Assembly: GCF_028737265.1 (NCBI RefSeq)
Contig: NZ_JAQZAK010000012.1
Location: 1 to 64,000 of the forward strand
DNA: 64,000 nucleotides
From: Actinomycetospora callitridis
Lineage (GTDB): Bacteria; Actinomycetota; Actinomycetes; Mycobacteriales; Pseudonocardiaceae
Direction: 5' to 3'
Every line of letters starts with the position of its first letter. The stretch's first letter is position 1. This document shows, in pieces, positions 50,065 through 58,744 of this stretch. The notes under the pieces are model-generated. The model worked only from the letters and a program-made list of their open reading frames with translations. It had not been told where the DNA came from and ran no database searches. Made by a program: the position numbers and the translations under genes.

Positions 50065-51879
50065 ATGAGCGTTCTCCTCGGCGCCCTGCTGCTCGTCCCC
50101 CTCGCGGCCGGGATCGCGCTGATCGTGGTGCGCCCTCTGCGCTTCGTCGTCCCCGTGGGACTCACGGTCGCCGCGGCGACCGTGGGCCTGGCGGTGGCCG
50201 CCACGCTGCGGCGGCCGCAGGCTCGCTTGCCGCTCTTCGACGGCGTGGCCGTCGGCTTCGCGGTCGACGACCTCTCGGCGGTCATGGTCGTGCTCGTCGC
50301 GCTCGCCCTGCTCGCGGTGCTGGCCTTCGCCGCGGGCGATCCGGCATTGGGGTCGGGACGCTTCGTCGGCCTGGTGCTCGTCTTCGCGGCCGCGATGCTG
50401 GCTACCGTCACCGCGACCACGCTCCCGCCGCTGCTCGCCGCGTGGGAGGTGATGGGCGCAGTCAGCTGGGCCCTCATCGCCCACCACACCGGCGACCCCG
50501 CGGCGGCCCGGGGCGCCAGGACCGCGTTCCTCACCACGCGCACCGCGGACCTCGGGCTCTACCTCGCCGCGGGTGCGGTGCTCGCGGGCGGTGTGTCGAC
50601 GCTCGCGATCGACGCGCTGCCCGACGTGGCCGGTGGGTGGCGGGACCTCGCGGTCGCCGGCATCGTGGTCGCCGCGCTCGGTAAGTCCGCGCAGCTGCCG
50701 TTCAGTTTCTGGCTCTCCGGGGCGATGCACGGTCCGAGCCCGGTGTCGGCGCTGCTGCACTCCGCGACGATGGTCGCCGCCGGGGCCTACCTGCTCCTGC
50801 GGACGAGTGCGGGCCTCGAGGCGACCGGGTGGGCCGGGCCCCTGGTGGCGTGGGTCGGCGTGGGGACCGCGCTGTTGCTCGGCCTCGTCGCGCTCGCCCA
50901 GAGCGATCTCAAGCAACTGCTCGCCGCCTCGACGTCCGCGCAGATCGGGTTCATGGTGCTGGCCGCCGGGGTCGGCGCCGTGCCTGGCGGCGTCCTCCAG
51001 ACCGTCGCGCACGCCGCGACCAAGAGCCTGCTCTTCCTGGTAGCCGGCGCGTGGCTCGTGCGGGTCGGCACCCGCCGACTCGACGGCCTCCAGGGGGCAG
51101 CGCGCCGATACCCCGTCCTCGGCGCAGCGTTCACTGTCGGTGCCGTGACCCTTGCCGGAGTGCCACCGACCGGTCTGTGGGTGAGCAAGGACGCCGTCCT
51201 CGCGGGCGCGGCGGCGAGCGGCCCTGCGCTCTACATCGTCGGTCTGGCCGCCGGGTTGGTCTCGGCCGGGTACGCCGCCAAGGCCGTGTGGTTCGTGTGG
51301 CGGCTTTCGCCTCCCACCGTGCAGGACGGCACCGTCGGACGTGCCGGGCTGCGGGTCCAGGCCGTCGTCGCCGTGACCCTCGCGGGGGCCGCGGCAGGTG
51401 CAGGGCTGCTCGCTCTCGGCCCGGACATCCTCCGGCCGGCTCCCGAGCCGACCGTCCTCGAGCTGGTCGCCTCCGGAGCGATCGCCGTCATCGGTTTCGG
51501 GGTGACGTGGCGCGTGGCCGGCCGGCTCCCGGCCCCTGCGGCACTCCTCTCGTGGCTGCACCTCGAGCAGATCGCTCTCGCGGCTGCGGTCCGGCCGACG
51601 CTGCGGCTCGCCGTCCTGCTCGCCCGCCTCGACGACTCGTTCCACCACCGCGTCGTCCTCGGGGCCGGTCGCGGCGTCACGCGTACCGCCGATGAGGTCG
51701 ACCGCCACCTCGAGCGCGGTCTGGACCGGGGCGTCGACGGGGTGGCCACCGGCGCTCGAGCCCTCGGCCGCACCGCCCGCCGGCCCCAGACGGGCCAGCT
51801 GCACCAGTACTACGCCCAGGCCGCCGTCGGGTTCGGCGTGCTGGCCGCCCTCGCCGTGCTCCTGATCGGGGTTAGCTGA
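50065..51879 (+). CDS. nuoL: NuoL-like antiporter subunit
   Basis: A 604-residue Mrp-antiporter-type protein with about sixteen helices. The helix-5 glutamate is in LLAAWEVMGAVSWALI, the helix-7 lysine in ALGKSAQLPFSFWLSGAMHG (followed by PSPVSALLHSATM) and the helix-8 lysine in QSDLKQLLAASTSAQIGFM. The C-terminal lateral helix region (after LARLDDSFHHR) is present, so the subunit appears complete and proton-competent by residues. ATG 50065 follows nuoK by two bases. Confidence 0.92.
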   Translation: MSVLLGALLLVPLAAGIALIVVRPLRFVVPVGLTVAAATVGLAVAATLRRPQARLPLFDGVAVGFAVDDLSAVMVVLVALALLAVLAFAAGDPALGSGRFVGLVLVFAAAMLATVTATTLPPLLAAWEVMGAVSWALIAHHTGDPAAARGARTAFLTTRTADLGLYLAAGAVLAGGVSTLAIDALPDVAGGWRDLAVAGIVVAALGKSAQLPFSFWLSGAMHGPSPVSALLHSATMVAAGAYLLLRTSAGLEATGWAGPLVAWVGVGTALLLGLVALAQSDLKQLLAASTSAQIGFMVLAAGVGAVPGGVLQTVAHAATKSLLFLVAGAWLVRVGTRRLDGLQGAARRYPVLGAAFTVGAVTLAGVPPTGLWVSKDAVLAGAAASGPALYIVGLAAGLVSAGYAAKAVWFVWRLSPPTVQDGTVGRAGLRVQAVVAVTLAGAAAGAGLLALGPDILRPAPEPTVLELVASGAIAVIGFGVTWRVAGRLPAPAALLSWLHLEQIALAAAVRPTLRLAVLLARLDDSFHHRVVLGAGRGVTRTADEVDRHLERGLDRGVDGVATGARALGRTARRPQTGQLHQYYAQAAVGFGVLAALAVLLIGVS

Positions 51880-51881
51880 CG

Positions 51882-53387
51882 ATGCTCTCCGTCCTCGTGT
51901 TCCTTCCCGTCGTCGTCGCGCTCGCGCTCACCGCGCTCCCGGCCACGAGCACACCGCGCCGCTACACCGTGCCGTGGGTGGTCACCGGGCTCCTGCAGCT
52001 GGTGCTGGTCGCCGTCATGTGGCTGCAGCTGCCCACCAGCGGTTACGGATTCGTCGAACAGGTCGCGTGGATCCCGAGCGCCGGCATCTCGTACCACCTC
52101 GGGGTCGACGGGCTCTCGCTGCCGCTCGTGGCGATGACGGTCGTCGTGTTCACCGCGACAGCGATCTACTCGCTGCGCGAGGACCGACGTCCGAAGTCCT
52201 ACGTGCTGCTGTTCCTGGCCCTGCAGACCGTGAGCGTGGGTGTCTTCGTCGCCCTGGATCTGATCCTGTTCTTCCTGTTCTTCGACCTGTCGATCGTGTT
52301 CATGTACTTCGTCATCGCCGGCTGGGGTCACGGCTCGCGCGCACGGTCGGCGGCGCTGACGTTCTTCCTCTACACGTTCCTGGGCTCGCTCGCGCTGCTG
52401 CTGGGCTTCATCCTCATCTACCTCGCGGCCACCCCGCACACCTTCGACATCCCGGCGCTCGCCGCCCTCAATCCGCTCGCGGCCGGCGGCCCACTGGCCG
52501 GGGCCGCGCTGCTCGCCATTGGTGTCGGGCTCGCGGTGAAGACCCCGCTCGTGCCGTTCCACACCTGGTTGCCGCCGGCACACACCGAGGCCCCGGCCGC
52601 GGGCTCGGCCGTGCTGGCGGGGGTACTGCTCAAGATGGGGACCTACGGCTTCGTCCGCATCGCGATGCCGCTGCTGCCGGCGTCGTGGCGGCAGTTCGCC
52701 GGTGTGGTCGTGGTGCTCGGCGTGGTCTCGGTCGTCTATGGCGCGCTGGTCGCGCTCGCCCAGACCGACCTGAAGCGCATGATCGCCTACACCTCGGTGA
52801 ACCACATGGGCTACGTGCTGCTCGGCGTCGGCGCCGCGGGCCTGGTCGCCGAAACCGATGCGCAGGCTCGGCAGCTCGCCACCACGGGCGCGGTGACCCA
52901 GATGGTGTCGCACGGGCTGATCACCGGGGCGCTGTTCCTGCTCGCCGGCGCGCTGCACGAACGTGGCCGCACCTACGACATGGGTGCCTACGGTGGCCTG
53001 GCGGCGCGCACGCCGCGGTTCGCCGGGTTGTTCGCGGTGGCCGCCTTCGCCTCACTCGGGCTCCCCGGCTTCTCCGGGTTCATCGCCGAGTTCCAGATCT
53101 TCACCGGCGCGCTGGGTGCGACGCCGGTGGCGACCGCGGTCGCCGTCGTCGGCATCCTCCTCACCGCCGGACTGTTCCTGGTGGCTCTCTCCCGGATGCT
53201 GCTCGGCGAAGTGCGCTTCCCCGATGCGCCCGGCACGCCGCGTCCCTTCCCCGACCTCCGGGCTCGCGAGCTCGCGGCCGTCGTCCCGCTGCTCCTGCTC
53301 GCCACCGTGATCGGGTTGGTACCGCGATTTCTTCTCGACCTGGTCGAGCCCGCGGCGCGGGCGGTCAACGAGCTGGTGGCCCGGTGA
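51882..53387 (+). CDS. nuoM: NuoM-like antiporter subunit
   Basis: A 501-residue antiporter-type subunit. VKTPLVPFHTWLPPAHTEAP and the helix-8 ALAQTDLKRMIAYTSVNHMG motifs are conserved with their lysines. The helix-5 acidic position, normally FFELALLPMYFLI, is FFDLSIVFMYFVI: an aspartate replaces the glutamate. ATG 51882, two bases after the nuoL stop. Confidence 0.92.
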   Translation: MLSVLVFLPVVVALALTALPATSTPRRYTVPWVVTGLLQLVLVAVMWLQLPTSGYGFVEQVAWIPSAGISYHLGVDGLSLPLVAMTVVVFTATAIYSLREDRRPKSYVLLFLALQTVSVGVFVALDLILFFLFFDLSIVFMYFVIAGWGHGSRARSAALTFFLYTFLGSLALLLGFILIYLAATPHTFDIPALAALNPLAAGGPLAGAALLAIGVGLAVKTPLVPFHTWLPPAHTEAPAAGSAVLAGVLLKMGTYGFVRIAMPLLPASWRQFAGVVVVLGVVSVVYGALVALAQTDLKRMIAYTSVNHMGYVLLGVGAAGLVAETDAQARQLATTGAVTQMVSHGLITGALFLLAGALHERGRTYDMGAYGGLAARTPRFAGLFAVAAFASLGLPGFSGFIAEFQIFTGALGATPVATAVAVVGILLTAGLFLVALSRMLLGEVRFPDAPGTPRPFPDLRARELAAVVPLLLLATVIGLVPRFLLDLVEPAARAVNELVAR

Positions 53388-53430
53388 AGGCCGAGTCGGC
53401 GCCGTCAGCGCCCCGTCAGGGGGAGCAGCC

Positions 53431-54834
53431 ATGGTGATGAACGAGGACCCCACGACACTGATCCCCGAGCTGGCGCTGCTCGCGGGCGCGGTGCTCGCCG
53501 TGATCGTCGGGGCGTGGACACCGCGCCGCCGGCAGGGCCGCGTGCGGGCCCTCGCGCTGGTCGCCGTGATGGTCGGACTGGTCGCCACGGTCGTGGCCGC
53601 CACGAAGCCGTCGAGCACCACCTTCGAGACCTACGTCCTCGACACGACGACCCACGCGGTACGCGCGATCGTGCTCGTCGCGGTCGGCCTCGTCCTCTGG
53701 CTCTCCCGCGACGCCGTGGCCGGGCACCCCCGCGAGAGCGAGTTCGCCGCGCTCGTCCTGCTCGGCGGTCTCGGAGCGGTGCTGATGGCCGGGGCCGGCG
53801 ATCTCATGCTGCTCTTCGCCGCGTTCCTGCTGGCCAGCGTGCCGCTCTACGCCCTGGCCGGCTGGGCCAAGACGGGCGCGACCACCGAGGCCGCGCTCAA
53901 GTACTACCTCTCCGGCGCCTTCGCCGGAGTCACGATGCTCGCCGGCACCACCCTGATGTACGGAGCTACCGGCTCGACGAGCTACGACGCCTTGCCCGAG
54001 GGGCTCGTGACGGGCGCGGCGGGGCCGGCAGCCGTCGGCCTCGTCGCCGTGCTGGCGGGCCTGGCGTTCAAAGCCGGAGCCGTCCCCGCCCACTTCTGGG
54101 TCCCCGACGTCACCGACGGCACGCCTCCGGCGGTCGCCGCCGTCCTCACGACCATCCCCAAGATCGGTGCGCTGGCCGCGACGTGGCGTCTTCTCCTGGC
54201 CGTGCCCGAGCAGGTCGTCCCCTGGCCGTTACTGGTCGCGGTGCTCGCCGCGATCAGCATGACCCTGGGCAACCTCGCCGCGTTTGCCCAGACGTCGGTC
54301 CTGCGGCTGCTCGCCTACTCGACCGTGTCCCAGGTGGGCTACGTGTTGATGATCATCGCCGTGGCGGCCCGGACGCCCGAGGCCCAGCCGGCCCTACTCT
54401 ACTATCTCGCCGCCTACGCGCTCACGAACATCGGGGCCTTCGCCGTGGTCGCCGCACACCCTGCTCGCGCCATCGACGAGTTCCGAGGGCTCGGCCGTCG
54501 TCGCCCCCTGCTCGCGGCCGCCCTTGTCGTCTGCCTGCTCGGGCTCGTGGGCACACCTCCCACGGCAGTGTTCGTCGGCAAGCTCACCGCGTTCGCTGCC
54601 GCCTTCGACGGCGGGATGGCCTGGCTCGTCGTGCTCGCCGCGGTCAACACCGTGGCCTCGCTCTTCTACTACCTGCGATGGGTCGCCCCGCTGTACCGGG
54701 ACGAGCCGCCCGAGTTCGCCGACGAGAGCGGCGAATCCCGCACGGCGCGCCACGGCGCAGTCACCGCCGCGACTCTCTCGCTGATCCTCGGCGTCGCCGC
54801 CGGCCTGATCCTGCCCCTGTTGGCCGCCTCGTGA
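53431..54834 (+). CDS. nuoN: NuoN-like antiporter subunit
   Basis: A 467-residue antiporter-type subunit, last gene of the operon. FKAGAVPAHFWVPDVTDGTP and FAQTSVLRLLAYSTVSQVGY are conserved (helix-7 lysine present; helix-8 position is Leu-Arg rather than Leu-Lys). The helix-5 segment reads FAAFLLASVPLYALAGW, without the usual glutamate of LELLSLPxYVL. ATG 53431 (or 53437) follows nuoM by 43 bases. Convergent with the DUF302 gene seven bases away. Confidence 0.9.
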   Translation: MVMNEDPTTLIPELALLAGAVLAVIVGAWTPRRRQGRVRALALVAVMVGLVATVVAATKPSSTTFETYVLDTTTHAVRAIVLVAVGLVLWLSRDAVAGHPRESEFAALVLLGGLGAVLMAGAGDLMLLFAAFLLASVPLYALAGWAKTGATTEAALKYYLSGAFAGVTMLAGTTLMYGATGSTSYDALPEGLVTGAAGPAAVGLVAVLAGLAFKAGAVPAHFWVPDVTDGTPPAVAAVLTTIPKIGALAATWRLLLAVPEQVVPWPLLVAVLAAISMTLGNLAAFAQTSVLRLLAYSTVSQVGYVLMIIAVAARTPEAQPALLYYLAAYALTNIGAFAVVAAHPARAIDEFRGLGRRRPLLAAALVVCLLGLVGTPPTAVFVGKLTAFAAAFDGGMAWLVVLAAVNTVASLFYYLRWVAPLYRDEPPEFADESGESRTARHGAVTAATLSLILGVAAGLILPLLAAS

Positions 54835-54841
54835 CCGACTC

Positions 54842-55252
54842 CTACGCGGTCGTGGTGGTGAGGCTGTCGAGCGCAGCTCGCAGTCGGGAGCCGGCGTCGG
54901 ACGCGGTCTCGCCCAGGTCCGGCCCTGCGTTGTCGGCGGCAACACCGAGCAGGGCTCCGGGATCGACGGCCTGCACGATGGTGCGACCCTCGGCGCGTCG
55001 CACGGTGACGTTGCAGGGCAACAGAAGCCCGACCTCCGGGTTGGCCGAGAGCGCCGCTTGGGCGAGCGCGGGGTTGCAGGCGCCGAGGATGGTGTACGCG
55101 TCGATCTGCTCGCCGAGTTTGGCCTGCAGGGTGGCCTGGACGTCGATGGTGCTCAGCACCCCGAATCCCTGATCAGCGAGCGCTGCCGTGACGGCCTCGA
55201 CCGCCGCCGGGTGCTCGAGGCCGACCTCGACGGTGTGGGCGATGTCGGACAT
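54842..55252 (-). CDS. DUF302 protein
   Basis: A 136-residue soluble protein of the DUF302 family (heat-stable alpha/beta fold): VGLEHPAAVEAVTAALADQG, FGVLSTIDVQATLQAKLG, YTILGACNPALAQAALSANP and VGLLLPCNVTVRR are the conserved blocks. The two cysteines (GACNP and LPCNV) are the family hallmark and may react with sulfur or metals. Divergent from the CstR-like gene with a G/C palindrome in between. A decayed copy of this gene lies at 60868-61107. Confidence 0.88.
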   Translation of the reverse strand: MSDIAHTVEVGLEHPAAVEAVTAALADQGFGVLSTIDVQATLQAKLGEQIDAYTILGACNPALAQAALSANPEVGLLLPCNVTVRRAEGRTIVQAVDPGALLGVAADNAGPDLGETASDAGSRLRAALDSLTTTTA

Positions 55253-55342
55253 GGCTCGGCGTTCCTCCTCCGCGTTGGGGTGATGATGCCGGCGTCGGAG
55301 GCCTTCCCGTCGCCGTGACTGCGGACACGTGGTTATCCGGCA

Positions 55343-55356
55343 TACCCCCTGGGGTA
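55343..55356. promoter_or_regulatory. CsoR/CstR-type operator, DUF302/CstR divergent region
   Basis: TACCCCCTGGGGTA, a compact inverted repeat in the 151-base gap between the DUF302 gene and the CstR-like gene; same class as the sites at 46600 and 46783. Could control both genes. Confidence 0.65.
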
Positions 55357-55403
55357 CATTCGGTTGTACAGGGCGTCAGCCCACATGCCAGAGGGAGTCC
55401 ACC

Positions 55404-55670
55404 ATGCAGGTTCAGGTCGCCGAGCTCACCGATGTGGTCAGCCGGCTGCGTCGCGTGGAGGGCCAGATCGCCGGGATCGTGCGCATGATCGAGGACGGCC
55501 GCGAGTGCAAGGACGTCGTCACCCAGCTCGCGGCAGCGGCCCGCGCCCTCGACAAGGCCGGCTTCAAGATCATCGCGACCGGGTTGCGGCACTGCATGAC
55601 CGAGACCGACGACGGCGAGCGCGCCGTGGACGTCGCGGAGATGGAGAAGCTCTTCCTCTCCCTGGCCTGA
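55404..55670 (+). CDS. cstR: CsoR-family repressor of CstR (persulfide-sensing) type
   Basis: An 88-residue four-helix protein aligning residue for residue with the copper sensor at 46.3 kb. Cys35 (ECKDVVTQL) and Cys64 (LRHCM) are kept, but the copper ligand His60 is Gly60. Loss of that histidine with retained cysteines is the pattern of persulfide sensors (CstR) rather than copper sensors. ATG 55404 follows a GAGGGAG site. The neighbours (persulfide-dioxygenase-like protein, rhodaneses, TauE) are the typical CstR regulon. Confidence 0.85.
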   Translation: MQVQVAELTDVVSRLRRVEGQIAGIVRMIEDGRECKDVVTQLAAAARALDKAGFKIIATGLRHCMTETDDGERAVDVAEMEKLFLSLA

Positions 55671-55758
55671 TCCGGACCTGACCCGCAGGACCACCGGCGG
55701 ACCGCTCGACACAGCGAGCGCCACCGCCGACACCCGACCGACTCAGCAACGGTAGATA

Positions 55759-55773
55759 CCCTACCGGGTAGGG
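55759..55773. promoter_or_regulatory. Palindromic operator in front of the MBL/rhodanese gene
   Basis: CCCTACC-G-GGTAGGG is a perfect 7-base-arm palindrome ending seven bases before ATG 55781, overlapping the ribosome site. It differs from the csoR sites by a TACC core, so it may be the CstR-specific version. Confidence 0.6.
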
Positions 55774-55780
55774 AACCTTC

Positions 55781-57190
55781 ATGATCGATGTGCAGACCAT
55801 CGCCACGACCAGCCTCGGTGACCGCAGCTACCTCGCCCACGATGGGCGCGTCGCAGTGGTCGTCGACCCGCAGCGCGACATCGACCGCGTGCTCGCCCTG
55901 GCCGACGAGCTCGGCGTGCAGATCACCCACGTCGCCGAGACCCACATCCACAACGACTACGTCACCGGGGGGCTCGAGCTCGCCGACCGCACCGGCGCGG
56001 CCTACCTGATCGACGCCCGGGAACGCGTCGCCTTCGACTACACACCCATCACCGAAGGCGAGGACATCGCGGTCGGATCGATGCGGCTGCAGCCACTGGC
56101 GACCCCCGGGCACACCCACCACCACCTGTCCTACGCCCTGACCGAAACCCAGGCCAGCGGGTCGGGGGCGGTGACGGCGGTGTTCACCGGCGGCTCGATG
56201 CTCTACGGCACCACCGGGCGCACCGACCTCGTCTCCCCCGCCGACACCGTCGAGCTCACCCACGCCCAGTACCACTCCGTCCGCCGCCTGGTCGACGAGC
56301 TCCCCGCCGACGCGGTGGTGTACCCGACCCACGGATTCGGCAGCTTCTGCTCGGCGACCCCGCCCTCAGGCGAAGCCTCCACCGTCGGGCAGCAGCGGAC
56401 GGCCAACCCGGCGCTGATCCAGGGCGAGCAGGACTTCGTCGACACCCTGATCGCCGGGCTCGGGGCCTACCCCGCCTACTACGCGCGGATGGCCCCCACC
56501 AACGCCGCCGGCCCCGCGCCGGTCGACCTGTCGGCGCCGGAGCCGGTCGGGCCCGTCGAGCTGCGCGCCCGCCTCGAGGCCGGCATCGCCGCGGGGCAGT
56601 GGGTCGTCGACCTGCGCGAGCGCACCGCGTTCGCCGCCGGGCACCTGGTCGGCTCGCTGAGCTTCCAGCTCGCTCAGCCCTTCGTGACCTACCTCGGGTG
56701 GCTGCTGCCCGACGACGCCGAGCTCACCCTCGTCGGCGAGACCAGCGAGCAGGTCGCCGACGCCCGCCGCGAGCTCGTGCGCATCGGCATCGACCGACTC
56801 GCCGGTGCGGCCACCGGCCCCCTCGAGACCCTGGCCGACGACGCACCGCTTGCCTCCTATCAGGTCTCAGACTTCCCCGGCCTGCTCACCCGTGATCCCG
56901 AGGCGGTCACCGTGGTGGACGCACGCACCGAGAACGAGCGCGTCGGCGGCGGTGTCGCCGGGTCGCTGCACATCCCGCTGCACGAGCTGCTGACCCGCCG
57001 CCACGAGGTCCCCGACGGCGAGGTGTGGATCTACTGCGGGTCCGGCTACCGCGCCTCGGTCGCGGCCTCCCTGCTCGCCGCTGAACCCGGCCGCGCCCGC
57101 GAACTGATCGTGATCAACGACGACTGGCCTCAGGCCACCGAGGCCGGACTGCCCATCGCGCACGACCAAGCCCCCGTTCTCGCGCGCTGA
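55781..57190 (+). CDS. Persulfide dioxygenase-like metallo-beta-lactamase fused to two rhodanese domains
   Basis: A 469-residue protein. Residues 1-240: MBL fold with THIHNDYVTGG (His55, His57, Asp59), TPGHTHHHLSY and YPTHGFGSF, as in ETHE1/CstB-type persulfide dioxygenases. Residues about 260-345: an inactive rhodanese domain (WVVDLRERTAFAAGHLVG) with no active-site cysteine. Residues about 370-469: an active rhodanese with IYCGSGYRAS. CstB-type fusions turn persulfide into thiosulfate or sulfite. First gene of the sulfur module after the CstR-like repressor. Confidence 0.88.
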   Translation: MIDVQTIATTSLGDRSYLAHDGRVAVVVDPQRDIDRVLALADELGVQITHVAETHIHNDYVTGGLELADRTGAAYLIDARERVAFDYTPITEGEDIAVGSMRLQPLATPGHTHHHLSYALTETQASGSGAVTAVFTGGSMLYGTTGRTDLVSPADTVELTHAQYHSVRRLVDELPADAVVYPTHGFGSFCSATPPSGEASTVGQQRTANPALIQGEQDFVDTLIAGLGAYPAYYARMAPTNAAGPAPVDLSAPEPVGPVELRARLEAGIAAGQWVVDLRERTAFAAGHLVGSLSFQLAQPFVTYLGWLLPDDAELTLVGETSEQVADARRELVRIGIDRLAGAATGPLETLADDAPLASYQVSDFPGLLTRDPEAVTVVDARTENERVGGGVAGSLHIPLHELLTRRHEVPDGEVWIYCGSGYRASVAASLLAAEPGRARELIVINDDWPQATEAGLPIAHDQAPVLAR

Positions 57191-57240
57191 CCGCGCGGCA
57201 GATCACGCGTGCGCCCTCCACGAGGAGGCCCCACGCACGC

Positions 57241-57272
57241 GGGCGGCCCGGCCGGGCAGGACCGGGCCGCCC
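57241..57272. terminator. Perfect 11-base hairpin between the MBL and rhodanese genes
   Basis: GGGCGGCCCGG (57241-57251) pairs perfectly with CCGGGCCGCCC (57262-57272) around a ten-base loop, followed by TCCCCC. In the 107-base gap it can terminate the first transcript or, as part of one operon, act as an attenuator or mRNA stabiliser. Confidence 0.6.
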
Positions 57273-57297
57273 CTCCCCCGCTCCACGAGAGGACCCC

Positions 57298-57933
57298 ATG
57301 GCTTCCGCCACCCCAACGACCACAGCCCTGACGACCGAGGCTGAACACCTCACCATCACCAGCGCGGAACTCGCGACCTGGTCCTCCAGATCCGGCGTCG
57401 CGCCCCTCGTGCTCGATGTGCGCAGCGCCGCCGAGTACGACGCGGTCCACATCCGCGGCTCCTACCACGTGCCGCTGCCCACCCTGGCCGAGCACACCGA
57501 CGAGCTGGCCGGACACCTCGCCGACGGCGGCCCGGTCGTCCTGGTCTGCCAGTCCGGTGTCCGCGCCGAGCAGGCCCGCCACCACCTCGCCGCCGTCGGC
57601 CTCGCCCATGCCCGCGTTCTGGCCGGCGGCGTCGGCGCCTTCGACGCCGCCGGCGGTGAGGTCGTCCGCGGGCGACCCGCCTGGGCCCTGGAACGCCAGG
57701 TACGCCTCGCCGCGGGCGCGCTCGTCATCACCGGCCTGGCCGCCGGGCGGCTCATCTCGCCGAAAGCACGGCTACTCGCCGCCGGGATCGGCACCGGGCT
57801 CACCGTCTCCGCACTCACCGACACCTGCGCCATGGGCGCCGCCCTCGCGCGGCTGCCCTGGAACCGGGACCGCACCGAGCCCACCGCCATCGAGGCTCTC
57901 GACCGCGTGGCGCGGCGGACCCCGGAGCGCTGA
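57298..57933 (+). CDS. Rhodanese with C-terminal membrane DUF2892-like domain
   Basis: A 211-residue protein. The rhodanese domain (residues about 20-125) has LVLDVRSAAEYDAVHIRGS and the active loop LVCQSGVRAEQA with a catalytic cysteine. The C-terminal part has two membrane helices (RLAAGALVITGLAAGRLI, LLAAGIGTGLTVSALTDTC), a DUF2892-type anchor with a terminal Cys. The protein probably moves sulfane sulfur at the membrane next to the exporter. Confidence 0.85.
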   Translation: MASATPTTTALTTEAEHLTITSAELATWSSRSGVAPLVLDVRSAAEYDAVHIRGSYHVPLPTLAEHTDELAGHLADGGPVVLVCQSGVRAEQARHHLAAVGLAHARVLAGGVGAFDAAGGEVVRGRPAWALERQVRLAAGALVITGLAAGRLISPKARLLAAGIGTGLTVSALTDTCAMGAALARLPWNRDRTEPTAIEALDRVARRTPER

Positions 57934-57936
57934 CCG

Positions 57937-58722
57937 ATGCTCGGGCTCGCCGCACTGTTCGGCGCCGTGGTCGGCGCGCTGCTGGGCCTCGTCGGCGGGG
58001 GCGGCGGCATCCTCGCCGTCCCCGCCCTGGTCTACGGCCTCGGGCTGCCGCTCTCCGCCGCCGTCCCGGCCTCACTCGTGGTCATCGGAACGGCGTCCGT
58101 GGTCGCGGTCGCACCTCGCGCCCGCCGGGGCGTCAACTGGCGTCTGGCCGGGGTCATCGGCGCCGCCGGTGTCCCGACCGCGGTGCTCGGCGGCGTGGTC
58201 AACCACCAGTTCGACCAGCGCGTCCTGCTGCTCGCGTTCGCTGCGATCATGGTCCTGGCCGCGGTCCGGATGCTGCGCGCCACCGACGAGACCGGCGGCG
58301 TCTGCGACCTCCCCGGGGGCGGGGTCGCGTGGCGCCGCTGCCTGCCGCGCGCGATCGCCACCGGGCTCGCCGTCGGATTCCTCACCGGGCTGCTCGGCGT
58401 CGGCGGCGGATTCCTGCTCGTGCCCGCCATGATCATCGCCCTCGGCCTGCGCACGCCCGTCGCCGTGGCGACGTCACTGGTCGTCATCGTCATCAACTCC
58501 GTGGCCGGGCTCATTCCCTACCTCGTCGCCGGAGACGCCGACGCCGCCATGAACTGGCCAGTCATCGCCGCGTTCGCCCTGGCCGCCATCGTCGTGTCCC
58601 TCCCCGCCGGGCGGCTCGCCCGCCGCGTCCCCGCCGCCGTCCTGCGCCGCGGCTTCGCCGTGCTCGTCCTGCTCGTCGCCGCCGGCGTCACCACCCAGGC
58701 CCTCACCACCCTCATCGACTGA
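57937..58722 (+). CDS. TauE/SafE-family sulfite (or sulfur) exporter
   Basis: A 261-residue membrane protein with about eight helices in two TauE halves. The repeated motif starts GALLGLVGGGGGILAVPALV in the first half and GFLTGLLGVGGGFLLVPAMI in the second. Starts four bases after the rhodanese stop. Likely exports sulfite or thiosulfate made by the upstream enzymes. Confidence 0.88.
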   Translation: MLGLAALFGAVVGALLGLVGGGGGILAVPALVYGLGLPLSAAVPASLVVIGTASVVAVAPRARRGVNWRLAGVIGAAGVPTAVLGGVVNHQFDQRVLLLAFAAIMVLAAVRMLRATDETGGVCDLPGGGVAWRRCLPRAIATGLAVGFLTGLLGVGGGFLLVPAMIIALGLRTPVAVATSLVVIVINSVAGLIPYLVAGDADAAMNWPVIAAFALAAIVVSLPAGRLARRVPAAVLRRGFAVLVLLVAAGVTTQALTTLID

Positions 58723-58744
58723 CCCACCCACCGAAGGAGCACCG

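Noticed and set aside
46783..54834. An ordinary NADH dehydrogenase operon
   Set aside because: No NuoC, E, F, G or I, and no cysteine ligands in the NuoB-like part; gene order is complete and tightly packed, so missing genes are not simply overlooked.
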